This document shows, piece by piece, positions 25,089 through 33,745 of a stretch of 64,000 nucleotides of DNA; the first letter of the stretch is position 1; the number at the start of each line of letters is the position of its first letter. The position numbers and the translations under genes were made by a program. The stretch comes from UBA5078 sp964538025 (lineage in GTDB: Bacteria > Pseudomonadota > Gammaproteobacteria > Pseudomonadales > Pseudohongiellaceae), in the NCBI GenBank assembly GCA_964538025.1, contig CAZICZ010000008.1, forward strand, positions 62,001 through 126,000. The letters run 5' to 3'. Below the pieces are notes generated by a model. That model did no database searches and was not told the DNA's origin. It was given only the letters and a program-made list of their open reading frames with translations.

Positions 25089-25994
25089 ATGCCAACGCCT
25101 ACCACCTTCGATCTGGACAGTTTTTTATTAGACAGCCGCGCGCGTGTCGATGCCACCCTGCGGCAGCATCTGGACGCCCTGCCTCCTCTGGCGGAGAAAT
25201 TGCGACAGTCCATGCGCTATGCCAGCCTGCAGGGGGGAAAGCGGGTTCGTCCCACGCTCACTTTCGCGGCCGCCCGGGCCGTCGGCGCCCCGGAGGCGCG
25301 CGCCGACATTGCCGCCTGCGCCGTGGAACTGATCCACTGCTATTCCCTCGTCCATGACGACCTTCCCGCGATGGACGACGATGCCTTGCGCCGTGGCCAG
25401 CCGACGGTGCATATCGCCTTTGACGAGGCGACTGCCATCCTGGCGGGCGACGCTCTGCAGGCCATGGCCTTTCGGCTCCTGAGTGCTCCGGCACTCGACC
25501 TCGAGCCAGCCATCCGCCTGCGCATGATTCATCTGCTCTCGGGGGCTGCCGGCTATGAGGGCATGGTCTCCGGTCAATCGCTTGATTTCGACGCCACAGG
25601 CACGCGCTTGACCCTGGCACAATTGCAGACGATGCACAGCCTGAAAACAGGCGCCCTGATTCGCGTCAGCGTGCTGCTGGGTGCACTCTGCCAGCCGGCA
25701 AGCTCCCCCGGGGCGCTTGCAGCGCTCGAGTCCTATGCCGATGCGATCGGGCTGGCGTTTCAGGTGCAGGACGACATTCTCGATGTCACGAGTGATACCG
25801 CCACGCTGGGCAAGGCCCAGGGCGCCGATCAGGCGCTGAACAAGCCCACCTATGTCAGTCTGCTCGGTCTCGAGGGGGCACGGGAAAAGGCAAGCGCTCT
25901 GTGTGCCGAGGCCATTGCGGCGCTTGCCACCTTCGATGAAAGGGCCGATGCGCTGCGGGCAATTGCCTGGTTTATCGTGCAGCGCAACCGCTAG
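25089..25994 (+). CDS. ispA: (2E,6E)-farnesyl diphosphate synthase
   Basis: A 301-residue all-helical prenyltransferase. The first Asp-rich motif DDLPAMDD (with two residues between the Asp pairs, the type II bacterial FPPS form) and the second, DDILD, bind magnesium-diphosphate. GGKRVRP near residue 50 and GQSLDF are also present. It condenses IPP with DMAPP/GPP to FPP for undecaprenyl and quinone side chains. It follows xseB by 4 bp and is separated from dxs by 145 bp containing nested palindromes. Confidence 0.95.
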   Translation: MPTPTTFDLDSFLLDSRARVDATLRQHLDALPPLAEKLRQSMRYASLQGGKRVRPTLTFAAARAVGAPEARADIAACAVELIHCYSLVHDDLPAMDDDALRRGQPTVHIAFDEATAILAGDALQAMAFRLLSAPALDLEPAIRLRMIHLLSGAAGYEGMVSGQSLDFDATGTRLTLAQLQTMHSLKTGALIRVSVLLGALCQPASSPGALAALESYADAIGLAFQVQDDILDVTSDTATLGKAQGADQALNKPTYVSLLGLEGAREKASALCAEAIAALATFDERADALRAIAWFIVQRNR

Positions 25995-26012
25995 GAGCCC
26001 GTCGTTGACGCC

Positions 26013-26101
26013 ATGGGGTCATTCCATTAACGTAGCGCCTACCCCGAAATTTCGGGTCTCTCGTGCGCCCGAATGGAGTCAGGCGGCCGCCACGACCCCA
26101 T
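26013..26101 (+). repeat. Nested palindromes between ispA and dxs
   Basis: An outer inverted pair, ATGGGGTC (26013-26020) and GACCCCAT (26094-26101), encloses a second pair of ATTCCATT and AATGGA, a perfect 14-bp palindrome CCCGAAATTTCGGG (26043-26056), and GGCGGCCGCC (about 26083-26092). The block ends about 40 bp ahead of the dxs start. It could be an RNA structure in the leader, an attenuator or protein-binding sites. Confidence 0.5.
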
Positions 26102-26139
26102 CCGTTTTCCGCCCATCTGAATGAGAGTTTGCGGTTCAC

Positions 26140-28041
26140 ATGCTTGACGAGATTCCCTTAACGCGCCCGGAAACGCCGCTGCTCGATACCATTGCGAGCC
26201 CGGCTGACCTGCGACTGCTAGCGCCCGATCAATTGGTGGCACTGGCCCGGGAAGTGCGCCAGTTCCTGCTGTACTCCGTTGGCCAGACCGGCGGCCATTT
26301 TGGCGCCGGCCTGGGCGTCGTCGAGCTCACCATTGCCCTGCACTACGCCTTCAACACGCCCCACGACCGGCTGGTGTGGGATGTCGGCCACCAGACCTAT
26401 CCGCACAAGATTCTGACGGGACGCCGCGAACGTATGCTGAGCATGCGACAGGCGGGCGGTCTTGCCGCGTTTCCGCACCGCGCCGAAAGTGAATACGACA
26501 GCTTTGGGGTCGGCCATAGCAGCACCTCCATCAGTGCGGCACTGGGCATGATGATCGCGGCACGGGAGCAGAAAATCGACCGCCGGACCGTGGCCATCAT
26601 TGGCGACGGGGCGATGACCGCCGGCATGGCCTTTGAAGCCCTCAATCACGCGGGCGATATCGATGAAAATTTCCTTGTCATTCTCAATGACAACAACATG
26701 TCAATTTCGCGGAATGTCGGCGGACTTTCGAGTTATTTCGCCCGCATGTGGGCCAGCCGGCCCTACAACGCCATCCGCACGGGCGGAAAAAAGGTTCTCT
26801 CACGCATTCCGCCAGCCCTGAAGGCGGTCCACCGCGCCGAGGAGTATATGAAGGGCATGGTGTCGCCGGGCACACTGTTCGAGGAAATCGGCTTCAATTA
26901 CATCGGGCTGGTGGACGGTCACGACACGCTCGAGCTGATCGAAATCCTCAACAACATCAAAAAATTGCGGGGACCTCAGCTGCTTCACATCGTGACCCAG
27001 AAGGGCAAGGGCTATCGGGCCTCGGAAAACGACCCCTTCGGCATGCACGCGATGAACAAGATCGAACCCAAGCAGGGCAGCACCGGCATCCGCAAGGTCG
27101 AGTCGCCAACCTATTCGGCCGTCTTCGGCCAATGGCTCTGCGACATGGCGGCTACCGAGCCGCTGCTGGCAGCGATCACTCCCGCGATGGGCGCCGGGTC
27201 CGGCATGGACCGCTTTGAGGCGGAATACCCCGAGCGTTTTCACGATGTCGCGATTGCGGAGCAGCATGCCGTCACGCTGGCGGCGGGGATGGCCTGCGAC
27301 GGCCTCAAACCGGTCGTCGCCATTTACTCCACCTTTTTACAGCGCGCCTATGACCAGCTGATCCACGACGTGGCCTTGCAGAATCTCGATGTGCTGTTTG
27401 CCATCGACCGGGCGGGACTGGTGGGAGAAGACGGACCGACGCATGCCGGCAGCTTCGACCTCAGTTTCCTGCGCTGCATTCCCAATATGGTGGTCATGGC
27501 CCCCAGCAATGAAAACGAAACGCGCCAGATGCTCACGACCGGCTTCCTGCACAAAGGTCCGGCGGCAGTGCGTTACCCGCGAGGCAAGGGGCCGGGAGTC
27601 GCCATCGCGAACTCCTTGGATCCGCTTCCGATTGGCAAGGGCGTGGTGCGCAAGAAGGGGCACACCGTCGCCATTCTCGGGTTTGGCGTGCTGGTCAACG
27701 TGGCGCTGGAAGCCGCCGAGGTGCTGGAGGCCACTGTCGTGGACATGCGTTTTGTGAAACCCTTGGATGAGGCCCTGATCGGCGAGATGGCGACGCGCCA
27801 CCAGCTGATCGTGACGATCGAAGAAAACACCGTGCTGGGAGGCGCGGGGTCCGCGGTTGCCGAATTCCTCCTGCAACACAATTACCGGGTCCCGGTGCTC
27901 ACCCTCGGCCTGCCCGATATCTTCCTTCATCACGGCAAGGCATCCGACCTGCTGGCCGCCGTTGGCCTGGACAAGGAACACCTCGTTCAAAGCATCCGCG
28001 CCAAGTTGCAGCAGTGCAAGATCCAGTCTGAAGCCGTGTAG
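26140..28041 (+). CDS. dxs: 1-deoxy-D-xylulose-5-phosphate synthase
   Basis: A 633-residue thiamine-diphosphate enzyme joining pyruvate and glyceraldehyde 3-phosphate at the entry to the MEP isoprenoid pathway. Visible are GGHFGAGLGVVELT with the substrate His, VGHQTYPHKILTGR, the ThDP motif GDGAMTAGMAFEALNHAG ending in ILNDNNMSIS, and in the transketolase domain AIAEQHAVTLAAG. Length is normal (about 620-640). With ispA upstream it forms the isoprenoid block. Confidence 0.97.
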   Translation: MLDEIPLTRPETPLLDTIASPADLRLLAPDQLVALAREVRQFLLYSVGQTGGHFGAGLGVVELTIALHYAFNTPHDRLVWDVGHQTYPHKILTGRRERMLSMRQAGGLAAFPHRAESEYDSFGVGHSSTSISAALGMMIAAREQKIDRRTVAIIGDGAMTAGMAFEALNHAGDIDENFLVILNDNNMSISRNVGGLSSYFARMWASRPYNAIRTGGKKVLSRIPPALKAVHRAEEYMKGMVSPGTLFEEIGFNYIGLVDGHDTLELIEILNNIKKLRGPQLLHIVTQKGKGYRASENDPFGMHAMNKIEPKQGSTGIRKVESPTYSAVFGQWLCDMAATEPLLAAITPAMGAGSGMDRFEAEYPERFHDVAIAEQHAVTLAAGMACDGLKPVVAIYSTFLQRAYDQLIHDVALQNLDVLFAIDRAGLVGEDGPTHAGSFDLSFLRCIPNMVVMAPSNENETRQMLTTGFLHKGPAAVRYPRGKGPGVAIANSLDPLPIGKGVVRKKGHTVAILGFGVLVNVALEAAEVLEATVVDMRFVKPLDEALIGEMATRHQLIVTIEENTVLGGAGSAVAEFLLQHNYRVPVLTLGLPDIFLHHGKASDLLAAVGLDKEHLVQSIRAKLQQCKIQSEAV

Positions 28042-28067
28042 TCCGCGCGCCTTCCCTGGCGCGGGAC

Positions 28068-28099
28068 ATTCCTTTCCCTACAGATTCCTTTCCCTACAG
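28068..28099. repeat. Perfect tandem 16-bp duplication at the receptor stop codon
   Basis: ATTCCTTTCCCTACAG occurs twice without gap, at 28068-28083 and 28084-28099. The copy nearer the gene contains the TAG stop (complement of 28094-28096) of the TonB receptor, so the outer copy carries a duplicated stop. It looks like a replication-slippage product. Confidence 0.85.
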
Positions 28100-30625
28100 G
28101 GAGTATCGCAGCCCGATCGCATAGGTCGTGCCGAACTCGTCATACTGGGACAAACGTTCCTTTTTCCCCCAGTAGTAATACTCCGGCTCGTCATTCAGAT
28201 TGATGATCTCGAAGTTGAGGATCAAGGCGTCCGACAGGGTGTATTTCGCACTGAAATCCCATTGCTGATGCGCATCGGTGTAGCGGATCTGATCCGTGCT
28301 CAGACCAAGCTCTGCCGGCTCGTCATCGAACAGGGCATCGAGATAGCGGTCACGGTAGTTGGAAGACAGACGCACATCCCATGCATCATCCTGATATCCC
28401 AGCAACAGGTTCGCCACATTGCGCGACATCTTTCGGAACGGAATCGTCTGTCCGGTGGGCAACTCGGAATGGGCATCGTTGTAGGTGTAGTTCACGTTGA
28501 CATACAGATTCGCCAACGCCCCTGGCAAAAACTGCAACTGCTTCTGGGCGTTGAACTCGACTCCCTTGATGGTGGATTTATCGAGGTTTTCCCAGGTAGC
28601 GATGCCGTCATTGTAAAACACCCCGTTAATCTCGCGGTTGTTGCTCGCCAGTTTGTAGATCGCATTGTCAATGCGCTTGTAGAAAAGACCGGCGCTGACA
28701 TAGGAGAAGGGGTCGGCATAGAATTCCGCCGTCAGATCCACGTTATTGGAGACATAGGGATCCAGATCGAAATTGCCGTACTTGATACTGCGCTGATCAC
28801 CCAGCGAGTTGATCTCGGCGCTCGGCGCGAATTCACTGAACCCGGGCCGGGACAGCGAGCGGGAGAATCCCGCACGGTAGATCACGCGATCAGAAGCCGC
28901 AAACCGCAGGTTCAAACTCGGTGAAACAAAGCGGTAATCGCGCGACAGCGTCACCGGTGTCCAGGCCCCGTTCACATTTTGCGTCGCGTGCGAGGTGATG
29001 TCGGTGCTCTCGATCCGCAGACCGGTCACCACGTGCAGGCGGTCACGAACATCAAAGGACACCATGCCGTAAAGTGCCAAAATGTCTTCATCCGTGATGA
29101 AATCCCCGGCAAGAGAGGCCTCTTCATCGCGCCCGGCCGGATCGAAATACTGTTCCAGAATGCGCGACGCATCGCGCTCAAGAAACTGACCGAAATCCTG
29201 CGTGAAGGCATGCTCGGGCGCAATCGTGGGGAAGTCGGCAAGGGTGAGCGCGGGGGTTGCCGTGTAAATATTGAAGTCCGCATCCTTTTGCCGGGCCCGG
29301 TATTTAAACCCTGCCTTGACCGTTGCCGGCAGGGAGAACACCGGCATTTCCTTTTCAACATCCGCATGGGCAGAAAACTCCTTGTCCTGCACCAGCGATT
29401 TTTCAAACTCGACGCCATTGAGACGATATTCCGACAAGGGAGCACGCCCGCCGACCAGACTGATCACCGGCGTTTTCGGCGTGGCCCAGTTCACGGCACC
29501 TGTGGCGGCATTCGCCGAGCGGTATTGTTTGCGGAAGGCGACATCCACGTTGTCGGAGTCATCCTGTTCAGCGAACGAGTAGGCCACTTCGTAGTGGGAC
29601 TGCCAGCCGCTGTCGAACGCCGTATCCCCGCCAACCGAGAAGGCGCTGATGCTTCGGACCTCGACACGGTCGCGCGTTTCCTGGTCATTGTCGAACCGGC
29701 GGTAAAGCGCGCCGTCGGGCTGCACCTCCAGCACATTGCGGGTATTGAACTCCCCTTTGTAGCGCACCTCGTCATCCGTGTAACGGTTCAGCAGTGCCCG
29801 CGCAAAGAGCTGGGTCGATTCCGAGGGCGCGATATCGTAGTTGAAGGTCAGGCCAAGACGTTCACGGTCAAGGTCGTAGTAGCGACGTTCAAAATCGTCG
29901 TCCATGTAGGCTCTGCCGGCGGCATTTTCCGACCACCCAAAGCCTGTTTCATTGTTCTGGGAAATCACATTCTTGGAGGCATAGGTCAGGCCGAGCACGA
30001 AGCCGCTGGTCTGCGTCACTTTGTTCGCCCAGGTCAGAGATGCCTTTGGCGAATGGCTGTCAGATTGATCGTTATAGGAGGAATCCAGCGACAGACGCAC
30101 GAGGGAGCGGGTGAGATCACGCGAGGTCAGGGTGCGGAAATCCACGCGGCCACCGATCGAGTCGGCATCCTGGTCTGGGGTCAACGACTTGGAGACCTCA
30201 ATCGAGTCCAGAAGATCTGTCGGCAGACCGTCCAGCAGAACGGCACGTCCTTCTTCCGGCGCGACAATGGAAGCGCCGTTCAAATAAAGTGAGTTGAGTT
30301 CCGGTGCAAATCCGCGCACCACAACATAGCGACCTTCTCCCTGGTCATTCTCCACCGAAATTCCCGAGAGGCGTCGCATGGCGTCGGCTGCCGTCGTGTC
30401 CGGAAAATTTCCGAGTGCATCGGAGTCTGCCACGGAGAGGACCTTGTCGGCATTGCGCTGTTTGGCCAACGCAGACGTCAGGCTCGCGCGAGAGCCGGTC
30501 ACGAGGATCGTTTCTGGCGCGGGAGTTGCGCCTGTTTGTGCGGCAGCGATACTGCTGAACAAAACGGTATGAAGGGCGCCCAAAGCGGCCCAGGTGCGTG
30601 ATTTCGACAGGCGTGTGTCGTTCAT
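28094..30625 (-). CDS. TonB-dependent outer-membrane receptor, ligand unknown
   Basis: An 843-residue receptor. Signal peptide about 1-29 (ending AAA-Q), then a plug domain (TILVTGSRASLTSALAKQRNADKV, LGNFPDTTAADAMRRLSGISV, YVVVRGF, then DADSIGGRVDF), and a long barrel ending in an aromatic strand with terminal LRYSL. The plug sequence is of the large Caulobacter/Xanthomonas-type receptors (TIGR01782-like), often linked to carbohydrates, rather than siderophore or B12 receptors. It is monocistronic and divergent from the B12 operon, with no riboswitch on its side. Ligand cannot be assigned. Confidence 0.9.
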   Translation of the reverse strand: MNDTRLSKSRTWAALGALHTVLFSSIAAAQTGATPAPETILVTGSRASLTSALAKQRNADKVLSVADSDALGNFPDTTAADAMRRLSGISVENDQGEGRYVVVRGFAPELNSLYLNGASIVAPEEGRAVLLDGLPTDLLDSIEVSKSLTPDQDADSIGGRVDFRTLTSRDLTRSLVRLSLDSSYNDQSDSHSPKASLTWANKVTQTSGFVLGLTYASKNVISQNNETGFGWSENAAGRAYMDDDFERRYYDLDRERLGLTFNYDIAPSESTQLFARALLNRYTDDEVRYKGEFNTRNVLEVQPDGALYRRFDNDQETRDRVEVRSISAFSVGGDTAFDSGWQSHYEVAYSFAEQDDSDNVDVAFRKQYRSANAATGAVNWATPKTPVISLVGGRAPLSEYRLNGVEFEKSLVQDKEFSAHADVEKEMPVFSLPATVKAGFKYRARQKDADFNIYTATPALTLADFPTIAPEHAFTQDFGQFLERDASRILEQYFDPAGRDEEASLAGDFITDEDILALYGMVSFDVRDRLHVVTGLRIESTDITSHATQNVNGAWTPVTLSRDYRFVSPSLNLRFAASDRVIYRAGFSRSLSRPGFSEFAPSAEINSLGDQRSIKYGNFDLDPYVSNNVDLTAEFYADPFSYVSAGLFYKRIDNAIYKLASNNREINGVFYNDGIATWENLDKSTIKGVEFNAQKQLQFLPGALANLYVNVNYTYNDAHSELPTGQTIPFRKMSRNVANLLLGYQDDAWDVRLSSNYRDRYLDALFDDEPAELGLSTDQIRYTDAHQQWDFSAKYTLSDALILNFEIINLNDEPEYYYWGKKERLSQYDEFGTTYAIGLRYSL

Positions 30626-30878
30626 TTTGGATGATATCCCCTTGGTAGCGTCGATTTTTTTTCATGCTCTTTGCGATCTGCCCCATGGCCTGACTTGCAC
30701 AGCAGCAGACTCACAGGATCGGCGCCCACCCTAGAGAAGCATTGTGACAATTTGACGAAAAATCCCCGCCAGAATGCGCGTCCGCGCCGGATGTCACAGA
30801 ATCGTCACTGCCCTGAAACGCCATTGTCACGGGGTCATCGCCCTGTCATGGCGGTGACATCACGCCTCGGGCTTGCGA
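30626..30878. other. Divergent spacer upstream of the TonB receptor
   Basis: Gene-free sequence between the receptor start and the B12 promoter. The receptor promoter must lie here, but no convincing -35/-10 pair was found. TTGACG and GTGACAATTTGAC words occur near 30744-30758 without a matching -10. Confidence 0.4.
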
Positions 30879-30907
30879 TTGACTCGGCTGGGCACCCTGC
30901 GTAGACT
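30879..30907 (+). promoter_or_regulatory. Sigma-70 promoter of the cobalamin operon
   Basis: TTGACT (30879-30884) and TAGACT (30902-30907) are separated by exactly 17 bp and lie about 55 bp ahead of the riboswitch core. This is the best sigma-70 match in the window. Confidence 0.75.
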
Positions 30908-30964
30908 TGCCGCGTCGCCGTGCCCCGGTCTTGTCTCCGAAGCACTGCGCATGTAAGGCCATTG

Positions 30965-31118
30965 TCTGGTGCCCGCGATTGCAACGCCCTGAGGAAACTC
31001 CCTCTTGGCAGCAATGCCGGGTCAAATGGGAAGCCGGTGAAACCCCGGCACTGCCCCCGCAACGGTAAAGTGTGACGGCGCCCCGCGCGAAGTCCCTGAG
31101 TCCGATACCAGCCCGACA
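30965..31118 (+). promoter_or_regulatory. Cobalamin (adenosylcobalamin) riboswitch
   Basis: The conserved elements appear in order. TGGTGCCCGCGA opens P2/P3. GGGAAGCCGGTGAAACCCCGG and CTGCCCCCGCAACGGT form the core around 31028-31066. GAGTCCGATACCAGCC, the 3' closing segment, lies at about 31099-31113. It sits between a good promoter and btuB, so rising B12 should repress receptor synthesis. The expression platform lies between 31118 and the btuB start; I could not assign the alternative hairpin. Confidence 0.93.
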
Positions 31119-31239
31119 ATGAATTAACCCTGAAGATGAAGCGGAGGGCTCCATCGGTGGTCGGTTCTGTCGTCTGTTGTCGATTTTTTCCAGCCGCTCC
31201 CCCTCCCTCATGAAACTTGACTTTCATTGAGGAATTTCC

Positions 31240-33126
31240 ATGTCCCACTCTCGTTTATCCCTGTCGATACGCCATGTGTGCGTCGGCATCGCCTGCATTG
31301 CCGGGTCCCACGCGCTCGCACAGGGGGCACCAGAAACGCCTGCCGCGCTGCAGGAAATTGTGATTAGTTCGAGCCGCATTGCGACGCCCCTGCGGCAGAT
31401 CGGCACCTCCGTATCCGTCATGTCCGCTCAGGACATCGCGGCGCGCGGCAACCTGTCATTGATGGATCTCCTGCGCAGCCAACCCTCCGTAAGCGTGAGC
31501 AATACCGGCGGCGCGGGACAGGTCAGCACGCTGCGAATCCGCGGGGAAGAGGGCTACCGCACCTTGACGCTGATCGACGGCATTCGCCTCGCCGACCCGA
31601 GCGGGACGCAGGTGCAGATGCAACCCGAACACCTGCAAAGCCAGGGCATTTCACGCATTGAGATTCTGCGCGGGCCGCAGGGGCTGCACTACGGCGCGGA
31701 TGCGGGCGGGGTGATCAATCTCAGCACCGCTACCGGTGGGCAGACCATGCGTTCGGCGCTCGAGCTCTCCTCGGGGGCCTTCCAGACACAGCAGGTGGCA
31801 GGCACCCTGAGCGGCGGCAGTGAGCGCGCCGATTTCTCACTCATGGGATCGCGGTTCACAACCGATGGGTACAATACCCGCGACGCGGATACGGTGCTGC
31901 GCGACCGGGACGGCTACGCCAACACCACACTGCATGCGCGCGGCGGGTTTGCCCTGACGGAGACACTGCAGCTGACCCTCGTGCACCGCGATACAGCGGC
32001 AGAGACACAATACGATGGCTGTTACAGTCCCGTGGATTTTTCCACCGTGCATGACTGCGAGGCCCAGTTTGAGCAGCAGGCTTCTCGTATCGCCGCCACG
32101 CTGTCGCGCGCCGGTAGCACTCATACGCTGGCGTTTGCGCGCACGGACAGTGAGCGCGCGTATGACGCCTTGGGCAGCCCCAGCTTTGACGCGCGGGGCA
32201 CACTGACGCGCTGGGAATATCTGGGAGAATGGCATGCGTCGGAGCGCGCCCGCGTAGTGGCAGGCATTGATCTCGAGAAAGACGAGAACAACGAGGAATC
32301 CCGCGACCAGCAGGGGATATATGCCGAGGTGTTGAGCGACTTCTCCGACGTGTTTTTCATGAGCGCCGGCATTCGTCACGATGAGAACGATGATTTCGGC
32401 AGTCATGACAGCGTCCGTGTCAGTGCCGCGCATCTGTTTCCTCGTCGCGAGGGAGGCACTCTGAAGGTGCGCGGCAGCGTCGGCACCGGCTTTCGTGCCC
32501 CTAGCCCCTACGAAGCAAGTTATAACCGTGGCCCCTTCGCATTGCCTCCCGCATCGACCACCGCGCTGATGGAGGAACGCAGCCAGGGTGTGGAACTGGC
32601 GCTGGAGTCCTTCACGCCAACCGGAGGACATCTGGAACTCGTCCTGTTTGACCAGCGCATCGACGATGCCATCGTGTTTGATCTGGCCAGCTACAGCGGA
32701 TACCTTCAGGAACAGGGAGAATCCCGTTCCCGTGGCGTGGAGCTATCCGCCTCGCTGCCTCTCGGAGGACAGTGGCAGGTACAGGGGAATGTCACTCTGA
32801 ACCAGACCGAGCGATCAGACGGCCGCGCCCGCCTGCTGCGCCCTCGTCAACTGGGCAATCTGGCGCTGTCATGGCACAGTGAAGATGATCGCCTGCATCT
32901 GGACGGCTTCTACCGCCTCTCCAGGGGCAGCAAGGATCAGGTCGCCGGCACATACATCGCGCTGGACACCGTCTCGGTGACCGACCTGAGCGCACGTTTC
33001 CGCCTGCGCGATGCGGTGGAGATTTTCGCGCGGCTCGACAACCTGTTTGATCAGGACGCGCAGGAAGTCTTGGGTTATTACGCGGCAGGACGGGCCGCCT
33101 ACGCCGGCGTCCGCCTGCATCTCTGA
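31240..33126 (+). CDS. btuB: TonB-dependent vitamin B12 receptor
   Basis: A 628-residue outer-membrane barrel. Signal peptide about 1-28 (ending ALA-Q), TonB box-like EIVISSSR near residue 40, plug domain with LRIRGEEGYRTLTLIDGIRL, EHLQSQGISRIEILRGPQGLHYGADAGGVINL, and a barrel ending in AGVRLHL. It is a BtuB homologue judged from plug sequence, length, the riboswitch directly upstream, and cobO and btuF directly downstream. It imports cobalamin with energy from TonB. Confidence 0.92.
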   Translation: MSHSRLSLSIRHVCVGIACIAGSHALAQGAPETPAALQEIVISSSRIATPLRQIGTSVSVMSAQDIAARGNLSLMDLLRSQPSVSVSNTGGAGQVSTLRIRGEEGYRTLTLIDGIRLADPSGTQVQMQPEHLQSQGISRIEILRGPQGLHYGADAGGVINLSTATGGQTMRSALELSSGAFQTQQVAGTLSGGSERADFSLMGSRFTTDGYNTRDADTVLRDRDGYANTTLHARGGFALTETLQLTLVHRDTAAETQYDGCYSPVDFSTVHDCEAQFEQQASRIAATLSRAGSTHTLAFARTDSERAYDALGSPSFDARGTLTRWEYLGEWHASERARVVAGIDLEKDENNEESRDQQGIYAEVLSDFSDVFFMSAGIRHDENDDFGSHDSVRVSAAHLFPRREGGTLKVRGSVGTGFRAPSPYEASYNRGPFALPPASTTALMEERSQGVELALESFTPTGGHLELVLFDQRIDDAIVFDLASYSGYLQEQGESRSRGVELSASLPLGGQWQVQGNVTLNQTERSDGRARLLRPRQLGNLALSWHSEDDRLHLDGFYRLSRGSKDQVAGTYIALDTVSVTDLSARFRLRDAVEIFARLDNLFDQDAQEVLGYYAAGRAAYAGVRLHL

Positions 33127-33136
33127 GGGCATCGAG

Positions 33137-33745
33137 ATGGATCAGCACACCGAACGCGCTCTGCGCCATAAACGCGCCATGCAACGCAAGAAGGCGCATG
33201 TTGATGCCCGGATCGCGCAAGCCGTGACCGACAAGGGCCTGCTGGTGGTCTTGACCGGCAATGGCAAGGGCAAAAGTTCTTCCGCGTTCGGCATGCTGGC
33301 GCGCAGTGTCGGGCACGGTCTGCGCTGTGGGGTGGTGCAGTTCATCAAGGGGCAGTGGGATTGCGGCGAACACCGCCTGTTCGCCGAGCACCCGCTGGTA
33401 AGCTTTCACGTCATGGCCACTGGCTTTACCTGGGAAACGCAGGACCGGGACGCTGACATTGCGGCGGCCGAGGCGACCTGGCGTCACGCGGAGGCCTTGC
33501 TGCAGGATGCCACCGTCGACGTGGTGCTCCTGGATGAACTGACCTACATGCTGACCTATGGCTACCTGGACGCCGAGCGCGTCTTGACGGTGCTGCAGAA
33601 CCGTCCCTCCCGGCAACATGTGATCGTCACCGGCCGCAATGCCTCCCAGGCGCTGCTCGACATCGCCGACACCGTGAGTGAGGTGCAGGACATCAAGCAT
33701 GCGTTCAACAACGGTGTGCGCGTCCAGAAAGGAATTGACTACTGA
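33137..33745 (+). CDS. cobO: Corrinoid adenosyltransferase, CobO/BtuR type
   Basis: A 202-residue P-loop protein. Walker A GNGKGKSSSAFG at about 39-50, VVQFIKG, and VVLLDELTYMLTYGYLD match the CobO/CobA/BtuR family, which transfers the adenosyl group of ATP to cobalt of corrinoids. It starts 10 bp after btuB and its TGA overlaps the btuF ATG by one base. As no cobalamin biosynthesis genes are nearby, it probably adenosylates imported B12. Confidence 0.94.
   Translation: MDQHTERALRHKRAMQRKKAHVDARIAQAVTDKGLLVVLTGNGKGKSSSAFGMLARSVGHGLRCGVVQFIKGQWDCGEHRLFAEHPLVSFHVMATGFTWETQDRDADIAAAEATWRHAEALLQDATVDVVLLDELTYMLTYGYLDAERVLTVLQNRPSRQHVIVTGRNASQALLDIADTVSEVQDIKHAFNNGVRVQKGIDY

Noticed and set aside
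28979..30292. A 437-codon open frame antisense to the TonB receptor
   Set aside because: The receptor reading is supported by signal peptide, plug and barrel pattern. The antisense protein is a composition artefact.
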